DNA of 64,000 nt, from assembly GCF_001742225.1 (NCBI RefSeq), contig NZ_CP017075.1, forward strand, positions 2,666,001 to 2,730,000, read 5' to 3'. The notes beneath the pieces are model-generated. The model worked only from the letters and a program-made list of their open reading frames with translations. It did not search any database and was not told where the DNA came from. The translations under genes and the position numbers were made by a program. Shown piece by piece: positions 39,202 to 48,025 of the stretch; position 1 is the stretch's first letter; each line of letters begins with the position of its first letter. This stretch comes from Novosphingobium resinovorum (GTDB lineage: Bacteria > Pseudomonadota > Alphaproteobacteria > Sphingomonadales > Sphingomonadaceae).

Positions 39202-39908
39202 TATGCCGCCTCCCTTTCGCGCGTCGTCGTGAACTCGATCTTCTTGTCGTAAGGCGCGCCCACAACGATGCGCTGGACGAAGACGCCGGGCAGGTGGATC
39301 GCGTCCGGATCGAGCGAGCCGGTGGGGACGATCTCCTCCACCTCGACCACGCAGACCTTGCCGCACGTGGCGGCGGGGACGTTGAAGTTGCGCGCGGTCT
39401 TGCGGAACACGACGTTGCCGGTTGCGTCCGCCTTCCACGCCTTGACGATCGACAGGTCGGCGAAGATGCCTTCCTCGAGGATATAGTCCTCGCCGCGGAA
39501 CTGCTTCACTTCCTTGCCCTCGGCGACCTGGGTGCCCACGCCGGTCTTGGTGTAGAAGCCCGGAATGCCCGCCCCGCCGGCGCGCATGCGCTCTGCCAGC
39601 GTGCCTTGCGGGCAGAACTCGACCTCGAGTTCACCGGCGAGGTACTGGCGTTCGAACTCCTTGTTCTCGCCCACGTAGGACGAGATCATCTTCTTCACCT
39701 GCTTGGTGCGCAGCAGCTTGCCGATGCCTTCGTTGTCGATGCCGGCATTGTTCGAGGCGAACGTCAGGTCCTTCACGCCCGCATCGCGGATCGCGTCGAG
39801 CAGCCTTTCAGGGATGCCGCAAAGCCCGAAACCGCCACTGGCGATCAGCAGGCCGTCCTTGAGCACGCCTTCCAGCGCGGCCTCCGCACTGGGGTAGATC
39901 TTGTTCAT
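39201..39908 (-). CDS. scoA: 3-oxoacid CoA-transferase subunit A
   Basis: A 235-residue alpha subunit of the CoA-transferase. It has the CoA-transferase signature [10 protein letters not shown] at about residues 21-30 and the [18 protein letters not shown] block. Together with scoB it activates or uses beta-keto acids. It starts divergently from the LysR gene. The 196-bp gap between them holds a large stem-loop element and an operator-like dyad. An alternative reading as 3-oxoadipate CoA-transferase (PcaI) cannot be excluded without aromatic-degradation neighbours. Confidence 0.92.
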   Translation of the reverse strand: MNKIYPSAEAALEGVLKDGLLIASGGFGLCGIPERLLDAIRDAGVKDLTFASNNAGIDNEGIGKLLRTKQVKKMISSYVGENKEFERQYLAGELEVEFCPQGTLAERMRAGGAGIPGFYTKTGVGTQVAEGKEVKQFRGEDYILEEGIFADLSIVKAWKADATGNVVFRKTARNFNVPAATCGKVCVVEVEEIVPTGSLDPDAIHLPGVFVQRIVVGAPYDKKIEFTTTREREAA

Positions 39909-39935
39909 CGAGGCAGATCCTCTTCTTTTTTAGCG

Positions 39936-40025
39936 AGAGGCGGCACCGGCCCGCGCCCCCACCCGGCCACCCAACGATAGTACCCTATGGGTGGCCGGGT
40001 GGGGGCGCGGGCCGGTGCCGCCTCT
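39936..40025 (+). repeat. Stem-loop element, copy 3 (central stem only)
   Basis: A perfect 38-bp stem (39936-39973 with 39988-40025) closes the 14-nt loop ACGATAGTACCCTA, in the same orientation as copy 1. Relative to copy 1 the stem has three base-pair changes, each compensated on the opposite arm. The flanking smaller hairpins of copies 1 and 2 are absent. It lies in the scoA-LysR gap, about 28 bp upstream of the scoA start. Confidence 0.9.
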
Positions 40026-40080
40026 ACTTCAGCAGACAAAACCTAGACAGCTTCTCCCATCACGAATAGCGATTGTTTTT

Positions 40081-40094
40081 TATCGGTTCCGATA
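40081..40094 (+). promoter_or_regulatory. Candidate LysR operator
   Basis: The dyad TATCGG-TT-CCGATA lies 11-24 bp before the LysR start, in an AT-rich stretch. It fits the T-n-A type operators bound by LysR proteins that control themselves and a divergent target, here scoAB. This is inferred from position and symmetry only. Confidence 0.4.
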
Positions 40095-40104
40095 GACACT
40101 GATT

Positions 40105-40995
40105 ATGAAACGCATCGCCCTGTTCCATCTCGAAACCCTGATGTGGATCGATCGCCTCGGCACCTTCGCGGCGGCGGCGCAGCGGCTGAACACCACGCAG
40201 CCCGCGATTTCCGCGCGTGTGCGCGAGATCGAGGAGCAACTCGGAGTGCCGCTGTTCCAGCGCGAGGGACGGCGCATGGTGCTTTCCGCGCGCGGGCGGC
40301 GGCTGGTGCAGGCGAGCGAGCCGCTCTACCACGGCCTCGAACAGGTGCTGCTGGAGGCGAGCGACTTCGCGGGCGCCACCGCCGCCGTGCGTATCGGCTC
40401 GGGCGAGATCGCCGCGGCCAGTTGCCTGCCCGCCTTCATCCAGGCCATCGAGCGCGACCGTCCCGGCGTCGCCATGGAGATCGAGATCGACCTCACCGCG
40501 CCGCTGCTCCAGCAATTGCTGGCGGGCACGCGCGACATCGTCTTCCTCGCCGGGCCGGTGGCGAGCCCGGGGATGCGCACGGCCTCGATCGGCTCGGTGG
40601 AGCTGGTATGGTGCGCGGGCGCCGAAGTGGCGCAGGACGGCGGTTTCGCGAAGGCCCTGCCGGTCTGGTCCCTGCCCGATCACTCGCCGCTCCACGCGGT
40701 GACGCACGAGACGCTGGAGGGCCACGGCATCGTCCCGCGCGCGCTTCACACCTGCAACAACGTGCGCACCCTCATCGAGATCGTCGCCAGCGGCCAGGGC
40801 GCCGCCGTGCTGCCCGAGACCATGGTGCACGACCGCCTCGCCGCGGGAGACTTGCGCGAGGTGCTGCCGCGCCCCCGCCATCACGTGCATTTCGAGGCCG
40901 CGATCCGCACTCGCGAACGCGACCCCGTAATCCTCGACCTCTTCGCCCGGGCGAGCGAACTGCGCATAGAAATGTCAGCCCAGACGCGGGCCTGA
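40105..40995 (+). CDS. LysR family transcriptional regulator
   Basis: A 296-residue LTTR. The N-terminal winged helix covers residues about 1-65, with FAAAAQRLNTTQPAISARVR as the recognition region. The periplasmic-binding-like effector domain follows. It is divergent from scoAB, the classic arrangement for a regulator of the adjacent metabolic operon; its inducer may be a keto acid. Its stop is 7 bp from the convergent DUF2141 gene. Confidence 0.9.
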   Translation: MKRIALFHLETLMWIDRLGTFAAAAQRLNTTQPAISARVREIEEQLGVPLFQREGRRMVLSARGRRLVQASEPLYHGLEQVLLEASDFAGATAAVRIGSGEIAAASCLPAFIQAIERDRPGVAMEIEIDLTAPLLQQLLAGTRDIVFLAGPVASPGMRTASIGSVELVWCAGAEVAQDGGFAKALPVWSLPDHSPLHAVTHETLEGHGIVPRALHTCNNVRTLIEIVASGQGAAVLPETMVHDRLAAGDLREVLPRPRHHVHFEAAIRTRERDPVILDLFARASELRIEMSAQTRA

Positions 40996-41002
40996 CCCGG
41001 GT

Positions 41003-41512
41003 TTACATGTACTTCATCTGGATCCGGATCGACTTCACGCCCTCGCCCACCGGCACGCCGACCTTGGTGTAGCTGGGCTTGCCAAGATTGAAGATGTTGA
41101 TCGACGGGTTGTTCGACATCGCACCGCCATCGGTGCGGATATCGGTCTCGCCATTGCCATTGACGTCATGGCGCACCGCGACGCCGTATGTGCCCGAGGC
41201 CGGAAGCGGCACGCAGAAGGTCATGGACCCGGCGCGGGCCGGAACCTCGATGCGCGAGAGCCACTTGCCCTTGACCAGCCACTCGCCCGAAGTCGCGCGG
41301 TAGGACTGGACGCGCACCTTGCCCGAGGACGACTTGATGCCGTCCACGGTGACCATCATCGCCGGCCCCTTGTCAGACTGGCAGCGGCGCATCTCGTTGG
41401 GGATCTCGTTGCGATATTGGGCCAGCGCCGGAACCGGCGCGGCGAGACCGGCCATCGCGACAAGCGCGGCAGCGGTGCTGGTACGGCGAAGCAAGGCGTT
41501 GGTCTTGATCAT
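41003..41512 (-). CDS. DUF2141 protein, exported
   Basis: A 169-residue protein with a cleavable signal (TSTAAALVAMAGLAAPVPAL followed by AQ). The mature part has the DUF2141 pattern: SSGKVRVQSY, PASGTYGVAVRHDVNGNGETD and the final basic VKSIRIQMKYM. The DVNGNGETD stretch resembles a Ca-binding loop. The family is of unknown function and is common in sphingomonads. It is a single-gene unit. Confidence 0.85.
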   Translation of the reverse strand: MIKTNALLRRTSTAAALVAMAGLAAPVPALAQYRNEIPNEMRRCQSDKGPAMMVTVDGIKSSSGKVRVQSYRATSGEWLVKGKWLSRIEVPARAGSMTFCVPLPASGTYGVAVRHDVNGNGETDIRTDGGAMSNNPSINIFNLGKPSYTKVGVPVGEGVKSIRIQMKYM

Positions 41513-41640
41513 CTCTTTTCCGTCTACTGGGTTCTTGGCAAATTGGCAGCCTGAAACCCTCCTGTGGCGCCCAAGTGCCCGAAAAGCGGTGAACCCGCAC
41601 TGAACTTTCCGTTAGACCACGCGAAAGCCGAAGATCGGTC

Positions 41641-41781
41641 GTCTGGAAAATGCGCGATTGCGCATTTTCGGTGCGGCACCGGCCCTCTCCCCCACCCGAC
41701 CACCCATAGGGTACTATCGTTGGGTGGTCGGGTGGGGGAGAGGGCCGGTGCCGCGAAATCCGCAGAAGCGGATTTCCAGAC
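41641..41781 (-). repeat. Tripartite stem-loop element, copy 2 (inverted)
   Basis: Bounded by perfect 9-bp terminal inverted repeats, GTCTGGAAA (41641-41649) and TTTCCAGAC (41773-41781). Inside are GAAAATGCGC-GATT-GCGCATTTTC (41646-41669), the 34-bp perfect central stem (41673-41706 with 41721-41754) around the inverted loop TAGGGTACTATCGT, and GAAATCCGC-AGAA-GCGGATTTC (41755-41776). The order and loop are the reverse complement of copy 1, so the element is oriented. It lies between DUF2141 and rpe, both of whose promoters must be near. Confidence 0.9.
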
Positions 41782-41883
41782 ACCCTGCTCCACAAGATCG
41801 CGTGTGGAAAACGCACCCCCATACGCTTGTCGCCCCAAGATGTAGTGGCGTATCGCTGGGAAAAGGAGCGTTCGTTTCCCGCC

Positions 41884-42546
41884 ATGACAATTCCGCTGAT
41901 TTCCCCTTCGATCCTGTCCGCCGACTTCGCCCGGCTCGGAGAGGAAGTGCGCGCCATCGACGAGGCAGGCTGCGACTGGATCCACGTCGACGTCATGGAC
42001 GGCCACTTCGTCCCCAACATCACCATCGGTCCGGCCGTGGTGAAGGCCCTGCGCCCGCACAGCGCCAAGCCCTTCGACGTCCACCTGATGATCTCTCCGG
42101 TCGATGCCTATCTCGAAGCCTTCGCGGACGCGGGCGCGGACTACATCACCGTCCACCCGGAAGCCGGGCCGCACGTCCACCGCACGGTGCAGACGATCCA
42201 CAATCTCGGCAAGAAGGCGGGCATCTCGCTGAACCCGGCGACGCCCGCCAAGATGCTGGACTACCTTATCGACGACATCGACCTCGTCCTCATCATGAGC
42301 GTCAACCCCGGCTTCGGCGGCCAGAGCTTCATCTCCAGCCAGCTTCGCAAGATCGAGGCGGTGCGCAAGATGATCGACAAATCCGGCCGCGACATCCGCC
42401 TCGAAGTGGACGGCGGCGTCGATGCCAAAACGGCGCCGCTGTGCGTCTCGGCCGGTGCCGACGTGCTGGTGGCGGGCTCCGCGACCTTCAAGGGCGGGCC
42501 GTCGCAGTACGCCGCGAACATCAAGACCCTCAAGGGCCTCGAATAA
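41884..42546 (+). CDS. rpe: Ribulose-phosphate 3-epimerase
   Basis: A 220-residue TIM-barrel enzyme of the pentose phosphate / Calvin pathways. The beginning [16 protein letters not shown], the metal/substrate-binding [16 protein letters not shown] and [12 protein letters not shown] are all intact. The start ATG at 41884 gives the normal length. It is 3 bp upstream of the heparinase-like gene and probably cotranscribed with it. Confidence 0.96.
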   Translation: MTIPLISPSILSADFARLGEEVRAIDEAGCDWIHVDVMDGHFVPNITIGPAVVKALRPHSAKPFDVHLMISPVDAYLEAFADAGADYITVHPEAGPHVHRTVQTIHNLGKKAGISLNPATPAKMLDYLIDDIDLVLIMSVNPGFGGQSFISSQLRKIEAVRKMIDKSGRDIRLEVDGGVDAKTAPLCVSAGADVLVAGSATFKGGPSQYAANIKTLKGLE

Positions 42547-42549
42547 GGC

Positions 42550-44424
42550 ATGGGCGCCGACACCCGCTTCAGCCCGGCGGCATGGAACCCGGACAATGCC
42601 CGGGCGCTTCCCCTGTCGCGTGAGACTGAGGAGGGTGTGGTGACCGGAATTGCTGACAACCGCGCGCCAGCTCCGGCCGAAACGCCCCATATCGAGCCCG
42701 GTCGTGCGCTGGCGCTGGTCGATTTCTCTCCGCCGTCTGTGGGCGTCGGCGAGCGGCTGATCCGCATGGCCTATCGCCTTGGCGTGCCCGGCGCGATGCT
42801 TTCCGGGCCGATGGGCAAGAAGGCGCGCACCCGCCTGCTGGCGACCGTCAACAACACCCTGCCCGGCAGCCGTGCGGCAGGCACCGCGATCCGGGCCGGG
42901 CACTTCCTCGTCCACGGCGCCAAGACGCCGATCGCGCAAGTCGATTTTGCAGGCGCCGCGCGGGTCACGCCGCCGCTGGAGAAGGTGGTCCATTCCTTCT
43001 CCTGGCTCACCGACCTCGAAGCCTGCGCCGCGCGCGAACAGGCCGCGCCGGTCGCGGAACGCGTGCTCATGGCCTGGCTTCAGGCCAACCCCAAGCCCCC
43101 CACAAAGCCGGGCAAAGGCCCGGCGTGGAGCGTGGGCAACACCGGCGCGCGTCTTGCCAACTGGCTGGCCCATGCCCCGCTGATCCTCTCGGGCGAGAAG
43201 GCGCTGCGCATCCGCACGCTGGCGCACATCGCCGCCACCGCGCGCTGGCTCGACCGCCACGTCACCAATGCCGAGGACGGTCTTGCCGAAGTGGCGGGCT
43301 GGGTCGGCATCGTCGCCGCCGGATTGCTGCTGCCCGACGGCCGCCCCCGCCGCCTCTATGGCGAGGCCGGGCTGATCAAGGCGCTCGGCGAACTGATGGG
43401 CGACGACGGCGGCGTCCTGTCGCGCAGTCCGCTCGCGCAGATGGAAGCGATCGCGCTTCTGGTGCGGCTGCGCGGCTGCTATCACGCCACCCGCCGCGAC
43501 GCCCCGCCCGCCGTTGAGCGCGTGGTCGAACTGCTGGTGCCGCCACTGCTGGCGCTGACGCACGGCGACGGCGGCCTCGGTTCGTGGCAGGGCGGCTGGG
43601 CCGTCGACGGCGCGGACGTCGAGGCGCTGATCCAGGCCAGCGGCGTGCGCACCCGCCCCTTACGCGACGTGCGCCAATGGGGCTACCAGCGTGTCTCCGC
43701 GCACAAGTCGATCCTGCAATTCGATACCGCGCCGCCGCCGATGCCCGCGCAGGCCCGCTTCGGCTGCGCCTCGACGCTCGCCTTCGAGTTCTCCCATGGG
43801 CCGCATCGCATCGTCGTCAACTGCGGCGGCGCGGCGAGCGGCGGCGGGCTGGTTCCCGTCCGGCTTGAGCAGGGCTTGCGGGCGACGGCGGCGCACTCGA
43901 CGCTGACCCTCGATGACGCGAATTCCACGGCCGTGTTGATCAACGGCATGATCGGATCAGGCGTCACCGAAGTGGCGGTTGACCGCAAGACCCTGCCGCA
44001 GGAAACCGGCTCTAACGCCACCCGTCTGGAGGCCAGCCACAACGGCTATGCCACCCGCTATGGCCTGACCCACCAGCGCATCCTGCTGCTGCGCGACGAC
44101 GGCAGCGAACTGCGCGGCGAAGACCTGCTGCTTCCGGCCGGCAAGAAGGGCAAGCGCGGCAAGGTGGGCTTCGCGATCCGCTTCCACCTTGGCCCGGAGG
44201 TGGACGTCAACCTCACCGCCGACGGCAAGGGCGCCGGGCTCTCGCTGCCCGACGGCAGCTACTGGCAGTTCCGCTCCGCCACCGACGAGGGCGAGATGAC
44301 GGTCGAGGATTCGCTGTGGGTCGATGGTCAGGGCCGCCCGCAGGCGACGCAGCAGATCGTCGTGCAGGGCATGGTCTCGCGCGGCGGCGGGACTTTCGGG
44401 TGGATCATCAAGAAGATGAATTGA
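42550..44424 (+). CDS. Heparinase II/III-family protein
   Basis: A 624-residue protein. The N-terminal half forms an (alpha/alpha) toroid rich in helices (for example NWLAHAPLILSGEKALRIRT). The C-terminal beta-sandwich holds the conserved HSTLTLDDANSTAV block of the heparinase II/III family. These are polysaccharide lyases or hydrolases acting on uronic-acid glycans or processing the cell's own exopolysaccharide. No signal peptide is visible. It is preceded by rpe at 3 bp, a pairing common in alphaproteobacteria. The substrate is unknown. Confidence 0.85.
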   Translation: MGADTRFSPAAWNPDNARALPLSRETEEGVVTGIADNRAPAPAETPHIEPGRALALVDFSPPSVGVGERLIRMAYRLGVPGAMLSGPMGKKARTRLLATVNNTLPGSRAAGTAIRAGHFLVHGAKTPIAQVDFAGAARVTPPLEKVVHSFSWLTDLEACAAREQAAPVAERVLMAWLQANPKPPTKPGKGPAWSVGNTGARLANWLAHAPLILSGEKALRIRTLAHIAATARWLDRHVTNAEDGLAEVAGWVGIVAAGLLLPDGRPRRLYGEAGLIKALGELMGDDGGVLSRSPLAQMEAIALLVRLRGCYHATRRDAPPAVERVVELLVPPLLALTHGDGGLGSWQGGWAVDGADVEALIQASGVRTRPLRDVRQWGYQRVSAHKSILQFDTAPPPMPAQARFGCASTLAFEFSHGPHRIVVNCGGAASGGGLVPVRLEQGLRATAAHSTLTLDDANSTAVLINGMIGSGVTEVAVDRKTLPQETGSNATRLEASHNGYATRYGLTHQRILLLRDDGSELRGEDLLLPAGKKGKRGKVGFAIRFHLGPEVDVNLTADGKGAGLSLPDGSYWQFRSATDEGEMTVEDSLWVDGQGRPQATQQIVVQGMVSRGGGTFGWIIKKMN

Positions 44425-44508
44425 TGGTAACCGCGCCTTGAAGCCCCCGATGGGCCGTGTATATTGGCATTGTTGTTTCTGGTTTGATGAAAATCACCTT
44501 CGAACAAA

Positions 44509-44540
44509 GAAAGGCGCGCCATGCCAGTGGCGCGCCTTTC
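44509..44540 (-). terminator. Strong hairpin, probable terminator
   Basis: A perfect 12-bp stem, GAAAGGCGCGCC with GGCGCGCCTTTC, with an 8-nt loop. On the minus strand it is followed by TTTGTT, giving a T-rich tail, so it probably terminates transcription of the small minus-strand frame at 44582-44683. It may also serve the plus-strand heparinase gene. Confidence 0.6.
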
Positions 44541-44581
44541 GCCGTTTGGGGGACAGGTGCCAGCCCATCCCCCGCCCGTCA

Positions 44582-44683
44582 TCACTTGTTGCGGCTCATC
44601 TCCACGATCTTGAGAACAAGCGTCGTGAAGGCCAGGCACGCCATGATGATCAGGGTTGTTGTTTCTACTTTGATTTCAATCAC
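44582..44683 (-). CDS. Possible 33-residue membrane microprotein
   Basis: A GTG-initiated frame with AGAGGGGG directly before it. It reads [10 protein letters not shown], then a hydrophobic run [17 protein letters not shown] (residues 11-27), then the basic tail EMSRNK. It has one predicted transmembrane helix. The size and charge pattern recall single-helix toxins and small membrane proteins, but no family is recognised. A terminator-like hairpin lies 42 bp downstream. The start codon spacing is short, so expression is uncertain. Confidence 0.4.
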   Translation of the reverse strand: MIEIKVETTTLIIMACLAFTTLVLKIVEMSRNK

Positions 44684-44877
44684 CCCCCTCTGCAGCCAGA
44701 ATTCGGGTTTCCCCGCGCTGCTCCAGCGGCTTAGCCGAAAACGGCGGGCGGCAGCGGTTAACGCTCCTTCACCGCCCCGCCCAACCCGCGCCCCGGAAAG
44801 CGGCCCCGCCCTTGCCCCCGTGGCCCTGCCGTCCTAAGGGCGCGCGCAAAGAGCCACTCGCCAGGGAAGCCCGCCTC

Positions 44878-46470
<1,593 letters not shown>

Positions 46471-46506
46471 GGGTAACCCAGTAACCCGGCAGGAGAAGCA
46501 GCGACG

Positions 46507-46704
46507 ATGATGGTCACCGGACTCGGCCCCCTCGTCGTCGTCGGCTTCCTTGCCGGACTTACCCTCGCGGCCGTGCTTTTGAGGCTGGGCCGCCTGAACT
46601 CTCCGTTAAGTGCGCTGGGGGCGGCTGCCCTGCCGTTCGGCTGCGCGGCCCTGCCGGTGCTGGTGCTGGTGGCGATCTCCGTGGCCGCAGCATACTCGTA
46701 CTGA
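46507..46704 (+). CDS. Small two-helix membrane protein, unknown
   Basis: 65 residues. Two hydrophobic segments, LVVVGFLAGLTLAAVLL (about 9-25) and ALPVLVLVAISVAAA (about 48-62), are separated by a loop with Arg residues. The ATG follows GGCAGGAGAAG, a good ribosome binding site, and lies 36 bp after purH, so cotranscription is likely. No family is recognised. Confidence 0.7.
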   Translation: MMVTGLGPLVVVGFLAGLTLAAVLLRLGRLNSPLSALGAAALPFGCAALPVLVLVAISVAAAYSY

Positions 46705-46875
46705 GATCGAACGTTCCCGCCGTTCATCGCTGGCGATCAACCGTTCATCGATAATTGCACTTGTTAACGGTTCCGTTCACTGGACGGCAACCCATTTGCG
46801 GCCAAAGGGGCGCAACACATTTTCCGGACCGGTATCACGCCGTTCCCCAAAAGAGACATTTCGAAAGCAGACGTC

Positions 46876-47025
46876 ATGGGTATCTTCAAAGCCGACTTCT
46901 ACCGCTACTTTGCCTTCGGGTTCGCCGGTGGCGCGCTGCTGGTGATCGGCGCGATGGGCATTGGCCATGTCTCACCGCTCTCGAACGATCTCGTGCCGCC
47001 TGCACAGGCCGCCCAAGCCGAGTAA
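46876..47025 (+). CDS. Small single-helix membrane protein, unknown
   Basis: A 49-residue frame that starts MGIFKADFYRYFAFGFAGGA, continues with the hydrophobic LLVIGAMGIGH, and ends in a short polar Pro/Ala-rich tail. The first residues form a conserved-looking amphipathic entry, with aromatic residues before the helix. Codon use resembles the surrounding genes. It lies 38 bp before zur. The ribosome binding site is weak. Probably real, but its function cannot be inferred. Confidence 0.6.
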   Translation: MGIFKADFYRYFAFGFAGGALLVIGAMGIGHVSPLSNDLVPPAQAAQAE

Positions 47026-47062
47026 GCCTGCACTGATTGCACAAGTCCGCGACAGGCCCCAT

Positions 47063-47533
47063 ATGGGCGCCATGTCCGGCAACCATCATCACCACGAACA
47101 TTCCGGCGACAGCCTTGTATCGGCCGCCCGCAACGCCCTCGTCGAAGCGGGCGAGCAGTGGACCGAGATGCGCGCCGACGTCTTCGGCGCCCTCGCCGAG
47201 CGGGAACGCCCCGCCTCCGCCTACGATCTTGCCGAGAGCGTCTCGGCCCTGCGCGGCAAGCGGGTGGCGCCCAACAGCGTCTACCGCATCCTCGACCTGT
47301 TCGTGCGCACCAACCTCGCCCGCCGGGTCGAGAGCGCCAATGCCTATGTCGCCAACAGCCACCCGGGTTGCCAGCACGACTGCATCTTCCTGATCTGCGA
47401 CAGCTGCGGCCAGGCCGTCCACATCGACGACGACAAGCTGACCGGCGCCCTCATCGCCGCCGCCAAGGGCGCGGGCTTCGCCGACGTGCGCCCGGTCGTG
47501 GAACTGCGCGGCATCTGTGCGCAGTGTAGCTAG
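47063..47533 (+). CDS. zur: Fur family regulator, Zur-like
   Basis: About 156 residues. A His-rich head (SGNHHHHEHSGD) is followed by the winged helix with APNSVYRILDLFVR. The dimerisation domain has VESANAYVANSHPGCQHD, matching the Zur pattern RIESLNAFVAC-HPGH, and two structural zinc CxxC pairs in LICDSCGQ and GICAQC. Zur represses zinc-uptake genes when zinc is sufficient. A second ATG at 47072 is possible. Target genes are not in this window. Confidence 0.78.
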   Translation: MGAMSGNHHHHEHSGDSLVSAARNALVEAGEQWTEMRADVFGALAERERPASAYDLAESVSALRGKRVAPNSVYRILDLFVRTNLARRVESANAYVANSHPGCQHDCIFLICDSCGQAVHIDDDKLTGALIAAAKGAGFADVRPVVELRGICAQCS

Positions 47534-47544
47534 CGGAAGCCCCC

Positions 47545-47931
47545 TCAGCTCGTCTGCGTCAGGCTGAGCAGGTTGCCATCGGGATCACGGAACCACGCGG
47601 CCTTCATCGCGCCGTCCACCGACGTCCAGAGCCCCGCGACGTTCTGATTCTCCTCATCGAACACGAGGAACTCGACCCCCTTCGCGCGCAGCTGCGCCAT
47701 CGTCGTCTCGATATCCGGGATCGACCAGCCGAGCACGGTATACTCGTGCGATTCCCATTCCCGGTTCGAGGTCAGCCGCAGGATCGCCCCGCCGCCCATG
47801 TCGTAGATCGTCGCGTACTCGTCCAGCGACAGTTCCGGCAGTTCCAGCACATCGCCATAGAACGCTTCGGCCCGCGCGCGGTCGGTCGTAGAGATGAACG
47901 TAATCGCGCGTGCCTCAGGAACGATCGCCAT
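47545..47931 (-). CDS. VOC/glyoxalase-like protein
   Basis: A 128-residue single-fold VOC protein. ITFISTTDRARAEAFYGDVL opens it, and the C-terminal AAWFRDPDGNLLSLTQ is the usual metal-site strand end. The start at 47931 follows AAGGGGATAC and is preferred over the ATG five codons upstream. Members include glyoxalases, antibiotic-binding proteins and dioxygenases; the metal residues are not all evident, so the function is open. It is convergent with zur and divergent from dxs. Confidence 0.8.
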   Translation of the reverse strand: MAIVPEARAITFISTTDRARAEAFYGDVLELPELSLDEYATIYDMGGGAILRLTSNREWESHEYTVLGWSIPDIETTMAQLRAKGVEFLVFDEENQNVAGLWTSVDGAMKAAWFRDPDGNLLSLTQTS

Positions 47932-48025
47932 TGTATCCCCTTTCATTCCAATCGCCTGCTCTTGACGCAGATTAACGGTCACGGTCAATCGACACGCAAG
48001 TCTCAAAGGTGTAAGGGGCCGACAA

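Larger units (their letters stand above)
44470..44684 (-). repeat. Imperfect 29-bp direct repeats bounding a short cassette
   Basis: The 29-base stretches at 44470-44498 and 44656-44684 share 24 positions and the same orientation. Both carry TTGTTGTTTCT, TTTGAT and AATCACC on the plus strand. Between them lie a strong hairpin and most of a small minus-strand frame. In both copies the minus strand reads GTG ATT ... ATC AAA ... GAA ACA ACA, encoding VI-x-IK-x-ETT. This looks like a duplicated micro-gene start or the borders of an inserted element. Confidence 0.6.

Noticed and set aside
41524..43563. A 679-codon minus-strand frame opposite rpe and the heparinase-like gene
   Set aside because: It overlaps two well-supported genes and reads through repeat elements; it has no protein-family character.
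44457..44837. A 126-codon plus-strand frame in the heparinase-purH gap
   Set aside because: It crosses the hairpin and ends in low-complexity Pro/Ala/Arg sequence without a ribosome binding site.
47932..48025. A thiamine (TPP) riboswitch or other metabolite element upstream of dxs
   Set aside because: The 94-bp gap shows no THI-box sequences or stable conserved stems.
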